Source of the DNA: Bacillus niameyensis
GTDB taxonomy: Bacteria; Bacillota; Bacilli; Bacillales; Bacillaceae_C
Length of the DNA stretch: 64,000 bases
Assembly: GCF_001375535.1 (NCBI RefSeq)
Contig: NZ_LN831197.1
Location: 2,726,099 to 2,790,098, forward strand
Reading direction: 5' to 3'
The notes beneath the pieces were generated by a model. That model searched no databases. It was given only the letters and a program-made list of their open reading frames with translations, and was not told where the DNA came from. The translations under genes were made by a program, and so were the position numbers. Position 1 is the first letter of the stretch. Each line of letters opens with the position of its first letter. Shown one piece after another: positions 35,756 through 44,370 of the stretch.

Positions 35756-36490
35756 ATGGGAAAATTAGGTGGCAAAGTTGCAATTATTACAGGTGGAGCA
35801 CGCGGAATGGGCGCAGCTCATGTGCGTAGATTCGTTGAGGAAGGCGCTAAAGTCGTCATTACTGACATCCTTGTTGAAGAGGGACAAGCCTTAGCAAATG
35901 AATTCGGCGATAATGCAACATTCATTAAACATGATGTTACGAAAGCAGCTGATTGGGAGACTGTTGTCGCTGAAGCTGAGAAAGCATTCGGACCTGTGAA
36001 CATTCTAGTCAATAATGCCGGTATTAGTATGAATAAGGGTCTTTTAGACATTACTGAAGAAGACTACAGAAGAATTGTTGATATTAACCAAGTTTCCGTA
36101 TTCCTTGGTATGAAAACTGTTGTACCTTCGATGCAAAAAGCTGAGGGTGGCTCAATAGTGAACATCTCCTCCATTAATGGACTTGTTGGTGGTGCAATTG
36201 GGTACACTGATACAAAATTTGCCGTGCGTGGAATGTCAAAAGCAGCCGCTCTTCAATTGGCCCCTACTGGAATCAGAGTGAATTCCGTTCACCCTGGAGT
36301 CATTGAAACACCAATGATTTCACAAGGTGATTCAAAAGATGCAATTCAAGAGTTTGCCAAGTTTATTCCAAATAGAAGAATTGCCAAACCTGAGGAAGTA
36401 ACAAATGTCGTTTTATTCCTAGCATCTGATGAATCAAGCTATTGTGTAGGTGCTGAATTTGTTGTAGATGGTGGAATAACAGCGCAATAA
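35756..36490 (+). CDS. Short-chain dehydrogenase (3-alpha/20-beta-HSD-like)
   Basis: A 244-residue classical SDR: TGGARGMG for the cofactor, NNAGIS, catalytic Ser in VNISSING, and YTDTK with Tyr and Lys, ending with the usual VVDGGITAQ. Close in style to glucose/steroid dehydrogenase-like SDRs; substrate unknown. AAGGAGA precedes ATG. Followed immediately by an intrinsic terminator that has been amplified into a tandem array. Confidence 0.9.
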   Translation: MGKLGGKVAIITGGARGMGAAHVRRFVEEGAKVVITDILVEEGQALANEFGDNATFIKHDVTKAADWETVVAEAEKAFGPVNILVNNAGISMNKGLLDITEEDYRRIVDINQVSVFLGMKTVVPSMQKAEGGSIVNISSINGLVGGAIGYTDTKFAVRGMSKAAALQLAPTGIRVNSVHPGVIETPMISQGDSKDAIQEFAKFIPNRRIAKPEEVTNVVLFLASDESSYCVGAEFVVDGGITAQ

Positions 36491-36514
36491 TGTGGATCTA
36501 TGAACTATAATAAA

Positions 36515-36755
36515 GGTAACGATTCCGAGTTGAATCGTTACCTTTTCTTCTTCATTCTTCACACAACGGGAACGATTCGGGCACATTCGTTACCGTTCCT
36601 TCTTCTTTCTTCTCACTACGGGAACGATTCGGGCACATTCGTTACCGTTCCGTCTTCTTTCTTCTCACCACGGGAACGATTCGAACGCATTCGTTACCCT
36701 TCCGTCTTCTTTCTTCCCAATACGGGAACGATCCGGAGCTAATCGTTTACCCCGA
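36515..36755. repeat. Five tandem 52-bp hairpin/terminator units
   Basis: Units begin at about 36515, 36567, 36619, 36671 and 36723, an exact 52-bp period. Unit 1 has a perfect stem GGTAACGATTC / GAATCGTTACC followed by TTTTCTTCTTC, an intrinsic terminator for the SDR gene. Later units share GGGAACGATTCG...ATTCGTTACC and a pyrimidine tail TTCTTCTTTCTTCTC; their stems are weaker. The array lies between convergent genes. Confidence 0.88.
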
Positions 36756-36808
36756 CTTGATAAATTCCTTCGCCACCCGGGCACGAAACGAGCCGCAGCT
36801 TACCACTT

Positions 36809-39800
36809 CTACTCCTGAATAAAGAGTTTAACCTCATTTCCTTCTACACTAAAAGTTTTCATCCCTTGTTTATTTTCAAAATAAATGTCATTTATAATTA
36901 AGTTATTCTGTATCAAGTTATCATACTTGATTAACACTTGTCGAAGCGAAGAATCAGTATTAACGAAGAGTTCTATCCTTAAATCAACTGGAAGATCCAG
37001 TTCTTTACGATACGTTTGAACCGCACGAATAAATTCTCTTACTAATCCTTCTTCTTTCAATTCCTTCGTTAACTTTGTATCTAATAGAACTAAGAAGCTG
37101 CTTCCTTCTGATAGTTCATAGCCATTTCTTCCCGTCTTGTTAATCAGTACATCATCTGCGGTAAGTGTCACATTTTCACCTGAAGTTAGTATTAATTTGA
37201 TTTCCTTATTTTTAAGGAAACGAGCCTTCTGACTTTCCTCTAATTCACTAACCTGCTTTTTCACTTCCCCCACTGCTTTCCCTAATTTCGGTCCTGCTAC
37301 AGGGAAATTTAATCTTAGTTCGTATTGCACAAAATCATTGGCATCCGTCTGTAGCTCAACTTCTTTTACATTCATTTCCTCTTGAATGATGGATGAAAAT
37401 GAACGTAACTGTGATAAAGCCTGCTCATCTTTCGGAACGACTATGAGTTTTGATATTGGTTGCTTCGTTTTGATCCCCACATTATTCCGGATCGACCTTG
37501 TTAGTTCAATGATTTGTAAAACGTCTGCCATATCTTGTTCTAATTCCAGATCAATCGAAGCTACATCTGCCTTCGGATAATCGGAAAGATGGACACTTTC
37601 TTTTACTAAGCTGGAGTAAACATGCTCTGCCACAAAAGGTGTATACGGAGCGATAAGCTGAGATAATTTTACTAATACTTCATATAACGTCGTAAAAGCG
37701 GCCCTTTTATCATCTGACATACCGCTACTCCAAAAACGTTGCCGCGAACGTCTAACATACCAATTACTTAACTCTTCTAAAAATGTGGAAATAAATCTAG
37801 CCCCTTTAGTCAGGTCATAATCATCTAAACCTTGAGTGACTTCTTTGATAACAGTATTGAAGCGAGATAAGATCCACTTATCCATCTTCGTACGAGTTCC
37901 ACCGAGATCCCGTTCCGGATGAAATTGGTCAATCTCTGCATACATCGAATAAAAAGAATAAACGTTCAACAGCGTGTCAATGATCTTTGATTTTGCCTGC
38001 ATAACTGTTTGTTTGGAAAACCGCTTGTTATTCCAAGGTGAGCTATCTGCTAAAAGCGCCCATCTTAACGAATCAGCACCAAATTCATGAATCAACTCAA
38101 CAGGGTTTAAAGCATTCCCTTTACTTTTGGACATCTTTTGTCCATTTTCATCTAAAATATGACCTAATGAAAGGACACGTTTATAGGGTGATTTCCCTGT
38201 AAATAAAGTGGATACCGCCAACAGGCTATAAAACCAGCCCCTCGTTTGGTCAACCCCTTCAATCACGACATCTGCAGGGAATTGCTTCTTAAATAATTCC
38301 TCATTTTCAAATGGATAATGATATTGTGCAAATGGCATCGAACCACTATCAAACCAAACATCAATAACCTCGCTCGTTCTTTTCATTGTGCCACCGCATG
38401 AACAAGTGAAATGAACTTGATCGACATATGGCTTATGCAATTCTAACTGATCAGGTAAGTCTTCCTTAGACCATTCTTTTAATTGTTCAAGAGAATGAGG
38501 TGCCTTTTCTTCGCCACATTGCTGACAAGTCCAAACATTGAGTGGTGTTCCCCAATAGCGGTTTCTACCGATATTCCAGTCCACCATGTTTTCTAAAAAG
38601 TTGCCAAACCGGCCATCTCTCATATGAGAAGGAAACCATTGAACCCCTTGGTTATTTTCTTGCATTTTTTCTTTGACAGCTGTTGTCTTAATAAACCAGC
38701 CTTCCATCGCGTAATAGAGAAGTGGACTGTCACAGCGCCAACAATGTGGATAGCTATGTTCATATTTTTGCTTATCAAATAGGAGATTCTTTTCTGCTAA
38801 CATTTTGATTATGTCTATGTCACATTCTTTAACAAATCGCCCTGTAAGCGGAGTAACGTATTTCTTATAACGGCCTTTAGAGTCAACGACATTGACGTAA
38901 TCAAATTGGTTATCTTGAATGGCTTTATAGTCATCTTCTCCATGAGCTGGCGCGATATGAACAAGACCTGTACCGCTTTTATCTGTCACAAAGTCAGCTC
39001 CCAAGACTTTATGTCCATTGGAAACTGAAACATATTGAAAAGGGGGTTCGTAGGCGAGACCGATTAAATCTGTCCCTCTTATTACTTCCAACGTTTCAAA
39101 ATCACCCTTCATAACGGACGGAGCCAAAGTTTCTGCTAGGACAAATACTTCTGTTCCTTGTTTCACCTTCACATAGTTCATGTCAGGATTCACAGCAATG
39201 GCAACATTTCCTGGCAATGTCCAAGGCGTCGTTGTCCACCCTAATAAATACTCATTTTCAGTTCCTTTCAAACGAAATTTCGCTGTAACCGATAAATCAG
39301 AAACATCTTTGTACCCTTGGGCAACTTCATGTGAACTCAAGGAAGTCTCGCACTGAGGACAATAGGGAACGACTCGATGCCCTTTATATAAATAGCCTTT
39401 TTCGTGGATTGTAGCTAAAATATTCCAAACGGACTCGATATAATCATTATTCAAAGTAATATAAGGATCATCCATATCGACCCAATAACCAAGAGCTTCT
39501 GTAAATTGTCGCCACTCATTTTCATATTCAAAAACACTTTCCTTACATTTTTGAATAAACCTTTCTACCCCATATTGTTGGATCTCGTCTTTTCCACGAA
39601 TATTAAGCTGCTTCTCAACCTCTAATTCGACAGGTAAACCATGTGTGTCCCAACCAGCCTTTCTTAAAACCTGGTAACCCGACATCGTCTTATACCTTGC
39701 TACAAAATCTTTGATTGTTCTCCCAAGTGCATGACCTGCATGGGGCAGCCCATTTGCAGTTGGCGGTCCTTCATAGAAAACAAATGTTTCTCGTCCTTCT

Positions 39801-39886
39801 CGATTTGCAATAGATCTTTGAAATGTACTCTCCTTTTCCCACTTGTCTCGAATTCTTCGTTCCATTTCAACATTGGACTCTTTCAA
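36809..39886 (-). CDS. ileS: Isoleucyl-tRNA synthetase, type 2 (IleS2-like)
   Basis: Charges tRNA-Ile; 1025 residues, longer than the ~920-residue type-1 enzyme. The HIGH element is PHAGH within [18 protein letters not shown], and KMSKSKGN is intact. The editing domain has [11 protein letters not shown], and a zinc-like CQQCGEE cluster follows. Length and the HAGH form are typical of eukaryote-like IleRS2, known for low sensitivity to mupirocin. The TTG at 39886 follows GAGGTGATC with good spacing; the GTG at 39895 overlaps that SD. A T-box leader precedes it. Confidence 0.92.
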   Translation of the reverse strand: MKESNVEMERRIRDKWEKESTFQRSIANREGRETFVFYEGPPTANGLPHAGHALGRTIKDFVARYKTMSGYQVLRKAGWDTHGLPVELEVEKQLNIRGKDEIQQYGVERFIQKCKESVFEYENEWRQFTEALGYWVDMDDPYITLNNDYIESVWNILATIHEKGYLYKGHRVVPYCPQCETSLSSHEVAQGYKDVSDLSVTAKFRLKGTENEYLLGWTTTPWTLPGNVAIAVNPDMNYVKVKQGTEVFVLAETLAPSVMKGDFETLEVIRGTDLIGLAYEPPFQYVSVSNGHKVLGADFVTDKSGTGLVHIAPAHGEDDYKAIQDNQFDYVNVVDSKGRYKKYVTPLTGRFVKECDIDIIKMLAEKNLLFDKQKYEHSYPHCWRCDSPLLYYAMEGWFIKTTAVKEKMQENNQGVQWFPSHMRDGRFGNFLENMVDWNIGRNRYWGTPLNVWTCQQCGEEKAPHSLEQLKEWSKEDLPDQLELHKPYVDQVHFTCSCGGTMKRTSEVIDVWFDSGSMPFAQYHYPFENEELFKKQFPADVVIEGVDQTRGWFYSLLAVSTLFTGKSPYKRVLSLGHILDENGQKMSKSKGNALNPVELIHEFGADSLRWALLADSSPWNNKRFSKQTVMQAKSKIIDTLLNVYSFYSMYAEIDQFHPERDLGGTRTKMDKWILSRFNTVIKEVTQGLDDYDLTKGARFISTFLEELSNWYVRRSRQRFWSSGMSDDKRAAFTTLYEVLVKLSQLIAPYTPFVAEHVYSSLVKESVHLSDYPKADVASIDLELEQDMADVLQIIELTRSIRNNVGIKTKQPISKLIVVPKDEQALSQLRSFSSIIQEEMNVKEVELQTDANDFVQYELRLNFPVAGPKLGKAVGEVKKQVSELEESQKARFLKNKEIKLILTSGENVTLTADDVLINKTGRNGYELSEGSSFLVLLDTKLTKELKEEGLVREFIRAVQTYRKELDLPVDLRIELFVNTDSSLRQVLIKYDNLIQNNLIINDIYFENKQGMKTFSVEGNEVKLFIQE

Positions 39887-39910
39887 CTTGATCACCTCAT
39901 TTTTTAAAAT

Positions 39911-40170
39911 AAAAAACTCGACCCCACATACGCAGGATCGAGAATATATAAAATATAATTTAACAAAATAAAAAAACCATAGTAGCGGTTTTTATAAGTT
40001 AATCTCACACTACGTACTATCATACGCGTCCTAGGTATCGGTAGAATGCCGTCAAAGTTTAATGTTCTTTCAACTTTGCTTCTCGGAGAGGATTTTCATT
40101 ATGGTCTTAACGTTGACTTTCAGCAATACGTCAACTCTCTGTGGATAAGAAGTGCATAACTACTCTTTCT
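39911..40170 (-). promoter_or_regulatory. T-box-type leader, Ile specifier
   Basis: Minus strand: AGAGAGTTGACG ... AAAGTCAACG forms stem I, and TGAAA-ATC-CTCTCC places an Ile codon at the same position as ATG in the MetRS leader. The terminator CTCGATCC / GGGTCGAG with TTTTTT (39911-39942) ends just before the SD of ileS. A second hairpin, AAAACC-GCTACTAT-GGTTTT, lies at about 39970-39996. A clean TGGNACCGCG core is not seen; GATAGTACGTAGTG is the best candidate, so the T-box may be diverged. Confidence 0.7.
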
Positions 40171-40300
40171 CGTCATTGAATTACTTATGAAATTGTTCTT
40201 AATGTTAGCGAATGGAGTGGCAAAAGTCAAATTATTTTTGAATATTACTAATGAAATTTTCAAGGGGGCTCTTATCTAATACCCCCTTATCGAAGTCTTT

Positions 40301-40690
40301 TTATTTAAGTGACTTCGGAAGCTCCTGTGGGGCCCCTACTGTGAGTATTAAGGAGTATTCCGAGTTCTGTTGATGTAAGGAGAGGCGACCATCCTTTGAA
40401 ATGACATTATCCAAAAGGACTTTGCTTCGAACTTTATCTGATTGCCCGAGAGAAATATCAAATAAATGAAGCTACATTCCTATAAAATAAGAAATTCCTA
40501 AAAGGAATATCGCTATTACTGCAAAACTCAAAAGGGAATGAATTCTACCTTTAATTGGGAATCGCGTCTCTCGAGCCTTTGAATTTTTAATAGAATGGAA
40601 TACTCCTTGTTCCAATTCTTCAGAAAAATAGATATCCCTGAACACGGTTTCATCCATTTTCTTTTTTAAGTCCTTTAATTTTTCTTCCAT
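40301..40690 (-). pseudogene. Anti-sigma factor gene with in-frame TAG
   Basis: The first 72 codons give a cytoplasmic anti-sigma start (MEEKLKDLKKKMDETVF) and one membrane helix ending ISYFIGM. A TAG at 40474-40472 interrupts it. The same frame continues open for 56 more codons (LHLFDISLGQ ... LTVGAPQELPKSLK) to TAA at 40301. The tail reads like a short external domain, so the TAG is probably a nonsense mutation. The gene overlaps the 3' end of the sigma gene by 16 bp. Confidence 0.7.
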
Positions 40691-41213
40691 TGCTCGAATC
40701 CTCCTATTTCAAGAGTTTCCTTTAATTTATTGCGGGCTCTATACAATCTAGTCTTAATTGTGTTCCCGTTAATCTTCAGCAAATCTGATATTTCCTCAAT
40801 TGAAAACTCCTGGTAATAGTATAAAATAATCACTTCTCTTAATTTTACGGGCAGCTCCATTACATTAAAAGATAAATCTTTACTTTCTTCATCAGCAATA
40901 TTAATTGTTCCATTGATGAATCTAAGTGTTTATGGTTAAAACGGTTAGTAAACAGTAAATTCTTAAAGGGCCAACTTTTCAAGACATCTTTACATCGGTT
41001 GACAGTGATTTTCATCACCCAAGTTTTATAAGACGATTCATTTCGGAACGTATCCATTTTTTCATAACATTTAATAAATACGTCTTGGGCCACATCTTCT
41101 GCTAACGACTTTTGTTTTAAATACGTGAAAGCAACTCGAATAACATCGTTGCCGTATGCTTGCATCAACCATTTCAACTTATCTTCTTGGCTTAAATTTG
41201 CTAATGATTCCAC
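40675..41213 (-). pseudogene. ECF sigma factor with frameshift
   Basis: Region 2 is encoded at 41213-40920 (EDVAQDVFIKCYEKMDTFRN, SSYKTWVMKITVNRCKD) and region 4 at 40860-40675 (LREVIILYYYQEFSIEEIS, LYRARNKLKETL). The two halves are in different frames; the switch lies near 40890-40930, where NIADEESKDLSF leads into region 4. One missing base (or an equivalent shift) separates an intact ~180-residue SigW/SigM-like factor from the present state. The GTG start follows GGGGAG. The co-directional anti-sigma gene is also damaged. Confidence 0.82.
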
Positions 41214-41439
41214 GATGATCGAACTCCCCCCTTAGGAAATGCCTTTACTAAACTGACGATTCATAGCGTCATTAGGTTCTATTTTGATGCCAAATTAAGT
41301 TGTTATTTTACCTTTTATCTTTATACTATACATAAGAGGGTGGATAACGTGGAAAATGAAACTTTGTTAAATGGGATCAGAAAAAATCCCTTCACCCAAG
41401 TTACTGCAAGTAAAGAGCTCTTACAAAAGGAGAATCCGC

Positions 41440-41808
41440 ATGAATTATTCAGGATTGGCTATTATGGCTTTAGTCTGGGGAATATTATTCATTTATTTCT
41501 TGACACCGTTCCAAAAGAAAGCACAAACAAAAGCGCTCCCTTACCTCTCATTTGCCGATGCACTAAAAAACAGTTTTTTTGAAATTACCTTCCATAAAAA
41601 GGCTATCTTAGGATTTGTTTTATTATTGATCACGGTATTAGCAACATGGTGGTCACGAGTTCAAACTGACTTTTATAATGAAATTCACGCAATCCATTCA
41701 GCTATAAAGCAACCCAATTATATATTAGGAATCATCTTTTATGCTGCAATCATTTATTTGGCCATAATTGGCAGAAAAGCTTTTAAATTCATGAGAGGTA
41801 AGTTTTGA
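41440..41808 (+). CDS. Small membrane protein, unknown
   Basis: A 122-residue protein with three predicted helices: about 2-22, 50-66 and 93-112. No family was recognised. ATG 41440 follows AAAGGAGA at 41426-41433; in-frame reading farther upstream has no SD and looks non-coding. A second frame (41340-41582) overlapping its start is not supported. Confidence 0.65.
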   Translation: MNYSGLAIMALVWGILFIYFLTPFQKKAQTKALPYLSFADALKNSFFEITFHKKAILGFVLLLITVLATWWSRVQTDFYNEIHAIHSAIKQPNYILGIIFYAAIIYLAIIGRKAFKFMRGKF

Positions 41809-41891
41809 ATAGCGTTTTAGTAACCTTCCAAATCGAGTGATTCGTTATATAATAAATACTAAAACGAGAATTTATAAAAGGGGTGATATCG

Positions 41892-42485
41892 TTGTCCCAA
41901 CTCCATATTGATCATCGTAAAAGCTATGTTGTAAAGGATATCGCGGATTGGGAAGGCCGGTGGGAATTGATCGAGGGGATTCCTCATCTTTTATCTTCTC
42001 CATCACGACTTCATCAAACAATAAGCCGTCGATTGCTAACAGGATTGGAGAATTATTTGCAAGAAAAAGATTGCGAAGTATTCAATGCTCCGTTTGATGT
42101 CTTTTTATCTGAAAATAGTGATGAAGATTATGATCAGCATAGAAATGCCGTGCAACCGGATTTATTTATTGTCTGTGACCCATTAAAAATTCACGATCGT
42201 GGTGTAAAAGGTGCTCCAGATTGGATTGCAGAAATCATCTCGCCCTCCACTGCAAAATTGGATCGTTTGAAAAAGTTTAATCTGTATGAGAAATTTCTAA
42301 TTCCTGAGTACTGGCTCATATCCCCTTATGAGCAAACCATCGAGGTTTTTATACTTAATGATCAAGGTAGATACGTTCGTAGGGAAGTATACGGTGTCGA
42401 AGATACTATTTCCTTGCAACAATTTAAAGACTTTCCCTTAACTGTTTCTGATTTATTTAAAGGATTTTCGATTAAACAAGAATAG
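41892..42485 (+). CDS. Uma2-family (DUF820) endonuclease-fold protein
   Basis: A 197-residue PD-(D/E)XK-fold protein of the Uma2 family: RWELIEGIPHLLSSPSRLHQ, the Asp in AVQPDLFIVCD and the Glu in DWIAEIISPST, with KKFNLYEKFLIPEYWLI as the conserved C-terminal signature. These are restriction-like folds of unknown biological role, often in many copies. The start is TTG 41892, set by GGGGTGA; the GTG at 41883 overlaps that site. Confidence 0.88.
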   Translation: MSQLHIDHRKSYVVKDIADWEGRWELIEGIPHLLSSPSRLHQTISRRLLTGLENYLQEKDCEVFNAPFDVFLSENSDEDYDQHRNAVQPDLFIVCDPLKIHDRGVKGAPDWIAEIISPSTAKLDRLKKFNLYEKFLIPEYWLISPYEQTIEVFILNDQGRYVRREVYGVEDTISLQQFKDFPLTVSDLFKGFSIKQE

Positions 42486-42494
42486 GTTTAAGAC

Positions 42495-42528
42495 AAATCC
42501 CAAGCGAAATTTATTTCACTTGGGATTT
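42495..42528. terminator. Hairpin between convergent Uma2 and PspC genes
   Basis: AAATCCCAAGCGAAA pairs with TTTCACTTGGGATTT (two mismatches, short loop). No long T run follows; both genes may use it. Confidence 0.6.
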
Positions 42529-42560
42529 CGCTTGTTGATTCAAAATCCGTAAATTAGACA

Positions 42561-42743
42561 TTAAAGTGATGGTGGGCTATCTGAAAGAGTGTTGGCAAGG
42601 ATGATATATATTAGCAGATTTGCGGGCAGGAAAATAAAGAAGAGTCGTACTAGAAATGATGATATTCCAAAATACTCTGCAATTCCTCCACAAACTCCAT
42701 ACAAAGACTTATCCTTTGATGACTTTTTCAAACCTTTATTCAA
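42561..42743 (-). CDS. PspC-domain membrane protein
   Basis: A 60-residue protein with the PspC pattern KDKSLYGVCGGIAEYFGISS followed by one hydrophobic helix (LVRLFFIFLPANLLIYIIL). PspC proteins take part in envelope-stress responses; this minimal form is common in Bacillus. The start is TTG 42743 with GGAGGAGG spaced before it. Confidence 0.87.
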   Translation of the reverse strand: MNKGLKKSSKDKSLYGVCGGIAEYFGISSFLVRLFFIFLPANLLIYIILANTLSDSPPSL

Positions 42744-42828
42744 TCGATTTCCTCCTCCCTATTTGGAAGTAACTTTCGAATGGCTTTTATAGTACCCAGC
42801 AAATTTGTTCATCTGTCTTCTTTTGTCC

Positions 42829-43375
42829 TTACCGTAATCTCTGAACCTCTTTAAGTCGGTTATGATCGAAAGTTAATTTATATATATCTGGCATTTCTAA
42901 CGTCTTCCAAAAGTCAAAATCATAGCGTTCATTAAAATAATTCATTATTAAAACCATAATATTTCCATGAGTTCCGATGACAATATTTTTTCCTTTATAT
43001 CGTTCTATTACTTGTAGAGTTACCTTAACGCCTCTTTGTTGGGCAACGATATTAGACTCTCCGCCAGCCCAGGAAAAATGGACATCCTCCCATACTTTCG
43101 AAATTGCATAATTAAAGTCCTCTACAGATTTCTCAGATAATCTTCGTTCTCTAAATCCTTCTTCAATCAAAACTTTTTCACCCATTAAATTGGCTACTCC
43201 TTCAACTGTTTGAATCGCTCTCTTATAAGGGCTGGAAAGGACAACATCAATATTCTCTTTTCGAAGTATCTCAGTAATCTTTTCTGCGTCCTTAAAGCCC
43301 TTTTCAGATAAGGGCCTCCCTAATTCATCCGGTGTGTAGGCAGAATGGGCATGTCGGACAAAATAAGCTATACAT
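42829..43375 (-). pseudogene. Histidine phosphatase (PGAM family) without a usable start
   Basis: Reading upstream of ATG 43185, the frame continues with the catalytic AYFVRHAHSAY, LGRPLSEKG and VVLSSPYKRAIQT, so the real protein is longer than the 118-residue frame. But between the upstream stop (43391-43389) and the RHAH motif there is no start codon in frame. An ATG at 43375 is out of frame; adding back TA (ATGTATATAGC) would give MYIAYFVRHAHS. Loss of a TA dinucleotide or a deletion junction has probably inactivated the gene. The second catalytic motif (IVIGTHGN) is intact. Confidence 0.72.
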
Positions 43376-43383
43376 CTCGAGCA

Positions 43384-43473
43384 AGCTTTTTAGATGAAGA
43401 TCCGATCCCAACCTACAAATCGGGGGAAAAAAGTGATGACATCTCTAATATTATTATGTTTCCAGAGCAATAA
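43384..43473 (+). pseudogene. Orphan 3' tail of an unrecognised gene
   Basis: On the plus strand a 29-codon open tail (SFLDEDPIPTYKSGEKSDD, then NIIMFPEQ and TAA) begins without a start exactly where the phosphatase frame breaks. It reads like the C-terminus of a larger protein whose upstream part is missing, consistent with a deletion junction near 43375-43395. The rest of the gap to 43617 holds nothing I recognise. Confidence 0.4.
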
Positions 43474-43617
43474 GTATCGACCCTACTAGCACTAAAACCC
43501 CTTACAACCTTTATCCTAGTTTACTCCAGTAAAATTGTATACATCACAGAAAGCAAGCTTTTCCTTATCTCCTAATACTATGGTTCCGTTCATTAGATGC
43601 CCTTTCATAAACAACTT

Positions 43618-44370
43618 TTATTTTTTTAGTGAGTCAGATGAATTTTCAATTAACCCCATATAATGATCAACAAGTTGAGGGTACTCCTGTATCTCCTGTT
43701 TGCCTATTTCGCTTATGGTATAAGTTCCTCTTTTAATCCAAGTAAACCATCCATAATAATTTTTATTGAGAATGGATAAGGTCTTCTCCCCAGTTCCCAA
43801 TTGGCGAAGAGCTTTAGGCGATAACGGACCAAAATGCTCAAGATAACAAGCAATCTGGATGCAATTTTCTTTATAGGCAGTCATAATCTTTGTGTGGTGA
43901 CTCCCGCCTATATTATGATCTGCGTTTCTTCCCTTAATTTCCTCAATAAGCTTGTTTCTTTTTTTCTTGCTCCTGTCCATACTCTTTTTTCGATCAAAGG
44001 AGGATGGGTGAATTTTAATTTCTACCTGTTCATTCCTTTTTTGAAATGCAACGATGATCAACCCTAGCTCAAGCCTTCTAATTAAATAACATATATTTTG
44101 CCACTTCTTGGAATAAAGACTGTACTTAGGCTTTGGAATAGCTATGTAAACATGCTCTGATAAGCGCTGTCTTTTCGTAGCTTGTATAAGAAGTTCTACA
44201 CTCAGATTTAATTTTAATTCGACAATAATCAGTTCTTCCTCTTTTACAGCAACCAAATCACAATGATTGACTTCCCCATAAACCTCATAATCACGTTGCT
44301 GAAAATACTGTTGAAGAGGCTGAAATAAATCAACCTCATATCGTTTATCCGGATTCTTTTTCATTATCAA
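43618..44370 (-). CDS. DUF2161 PD-(D/E)XK-type phosphodiesterase
   Basis: A 250-residue DUF2161 protein. The predicted nuclease core is CDLVAVKEEELIIVELKLN, giving D-(x)n-ExK. A C-terminal winged-helix-like part follows (LSPKALRQLGTGEKTLSIL). The start is TTG 44370, overlapping the stop of the kinase gene (TTGA), with AGGA before it. The coupling to a UbiB-like kinase is typical of Bacillus but unexplained. Confidence 0.82.
   Translation of the reverse strand: MIMKKNPDKRYEVDLFQPLQQYFQQRDYEVYGEVNHCDLVAVKEEELIIVELKLNLSVELLIQATKRQRLSEHVYIAIPKPKYSLYSKKWQNICYLIRRLELGLIIVAFQKRNEQVEIKIHPSSFDRKKSMDRSKKKRNKLIEEIKGRNADHNIGGSHHTKIMTAYKENCIQIACYLEHFGPLSPKALRQLGTGEKTLSILNKNYYGWFTWIKRGTYTISEIGKQEIQEYPQLVDHYMGLIENSSDSLKK

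Noticed and set aside
36500-36742. 80-codon frame across the 52-bp tandem repeats
   Set aside because: Periodic frame created by the repeat (52 is not a multiple of three, so the protein is not itself a true repeat); no SD and a clear terminator function instead.
41340-41582. 80-codon plus-strand frame overlapping the start of the small membrane protein gene
   Set aside because: Overlaps the better-supported frame with AAAGGAGA at 41426, and has no family features.
43834-44067. Plus-strand frame inside the DUF2161 gene
   Set aside because: Antisense shadow of a well-supported gene; no SD or family match.
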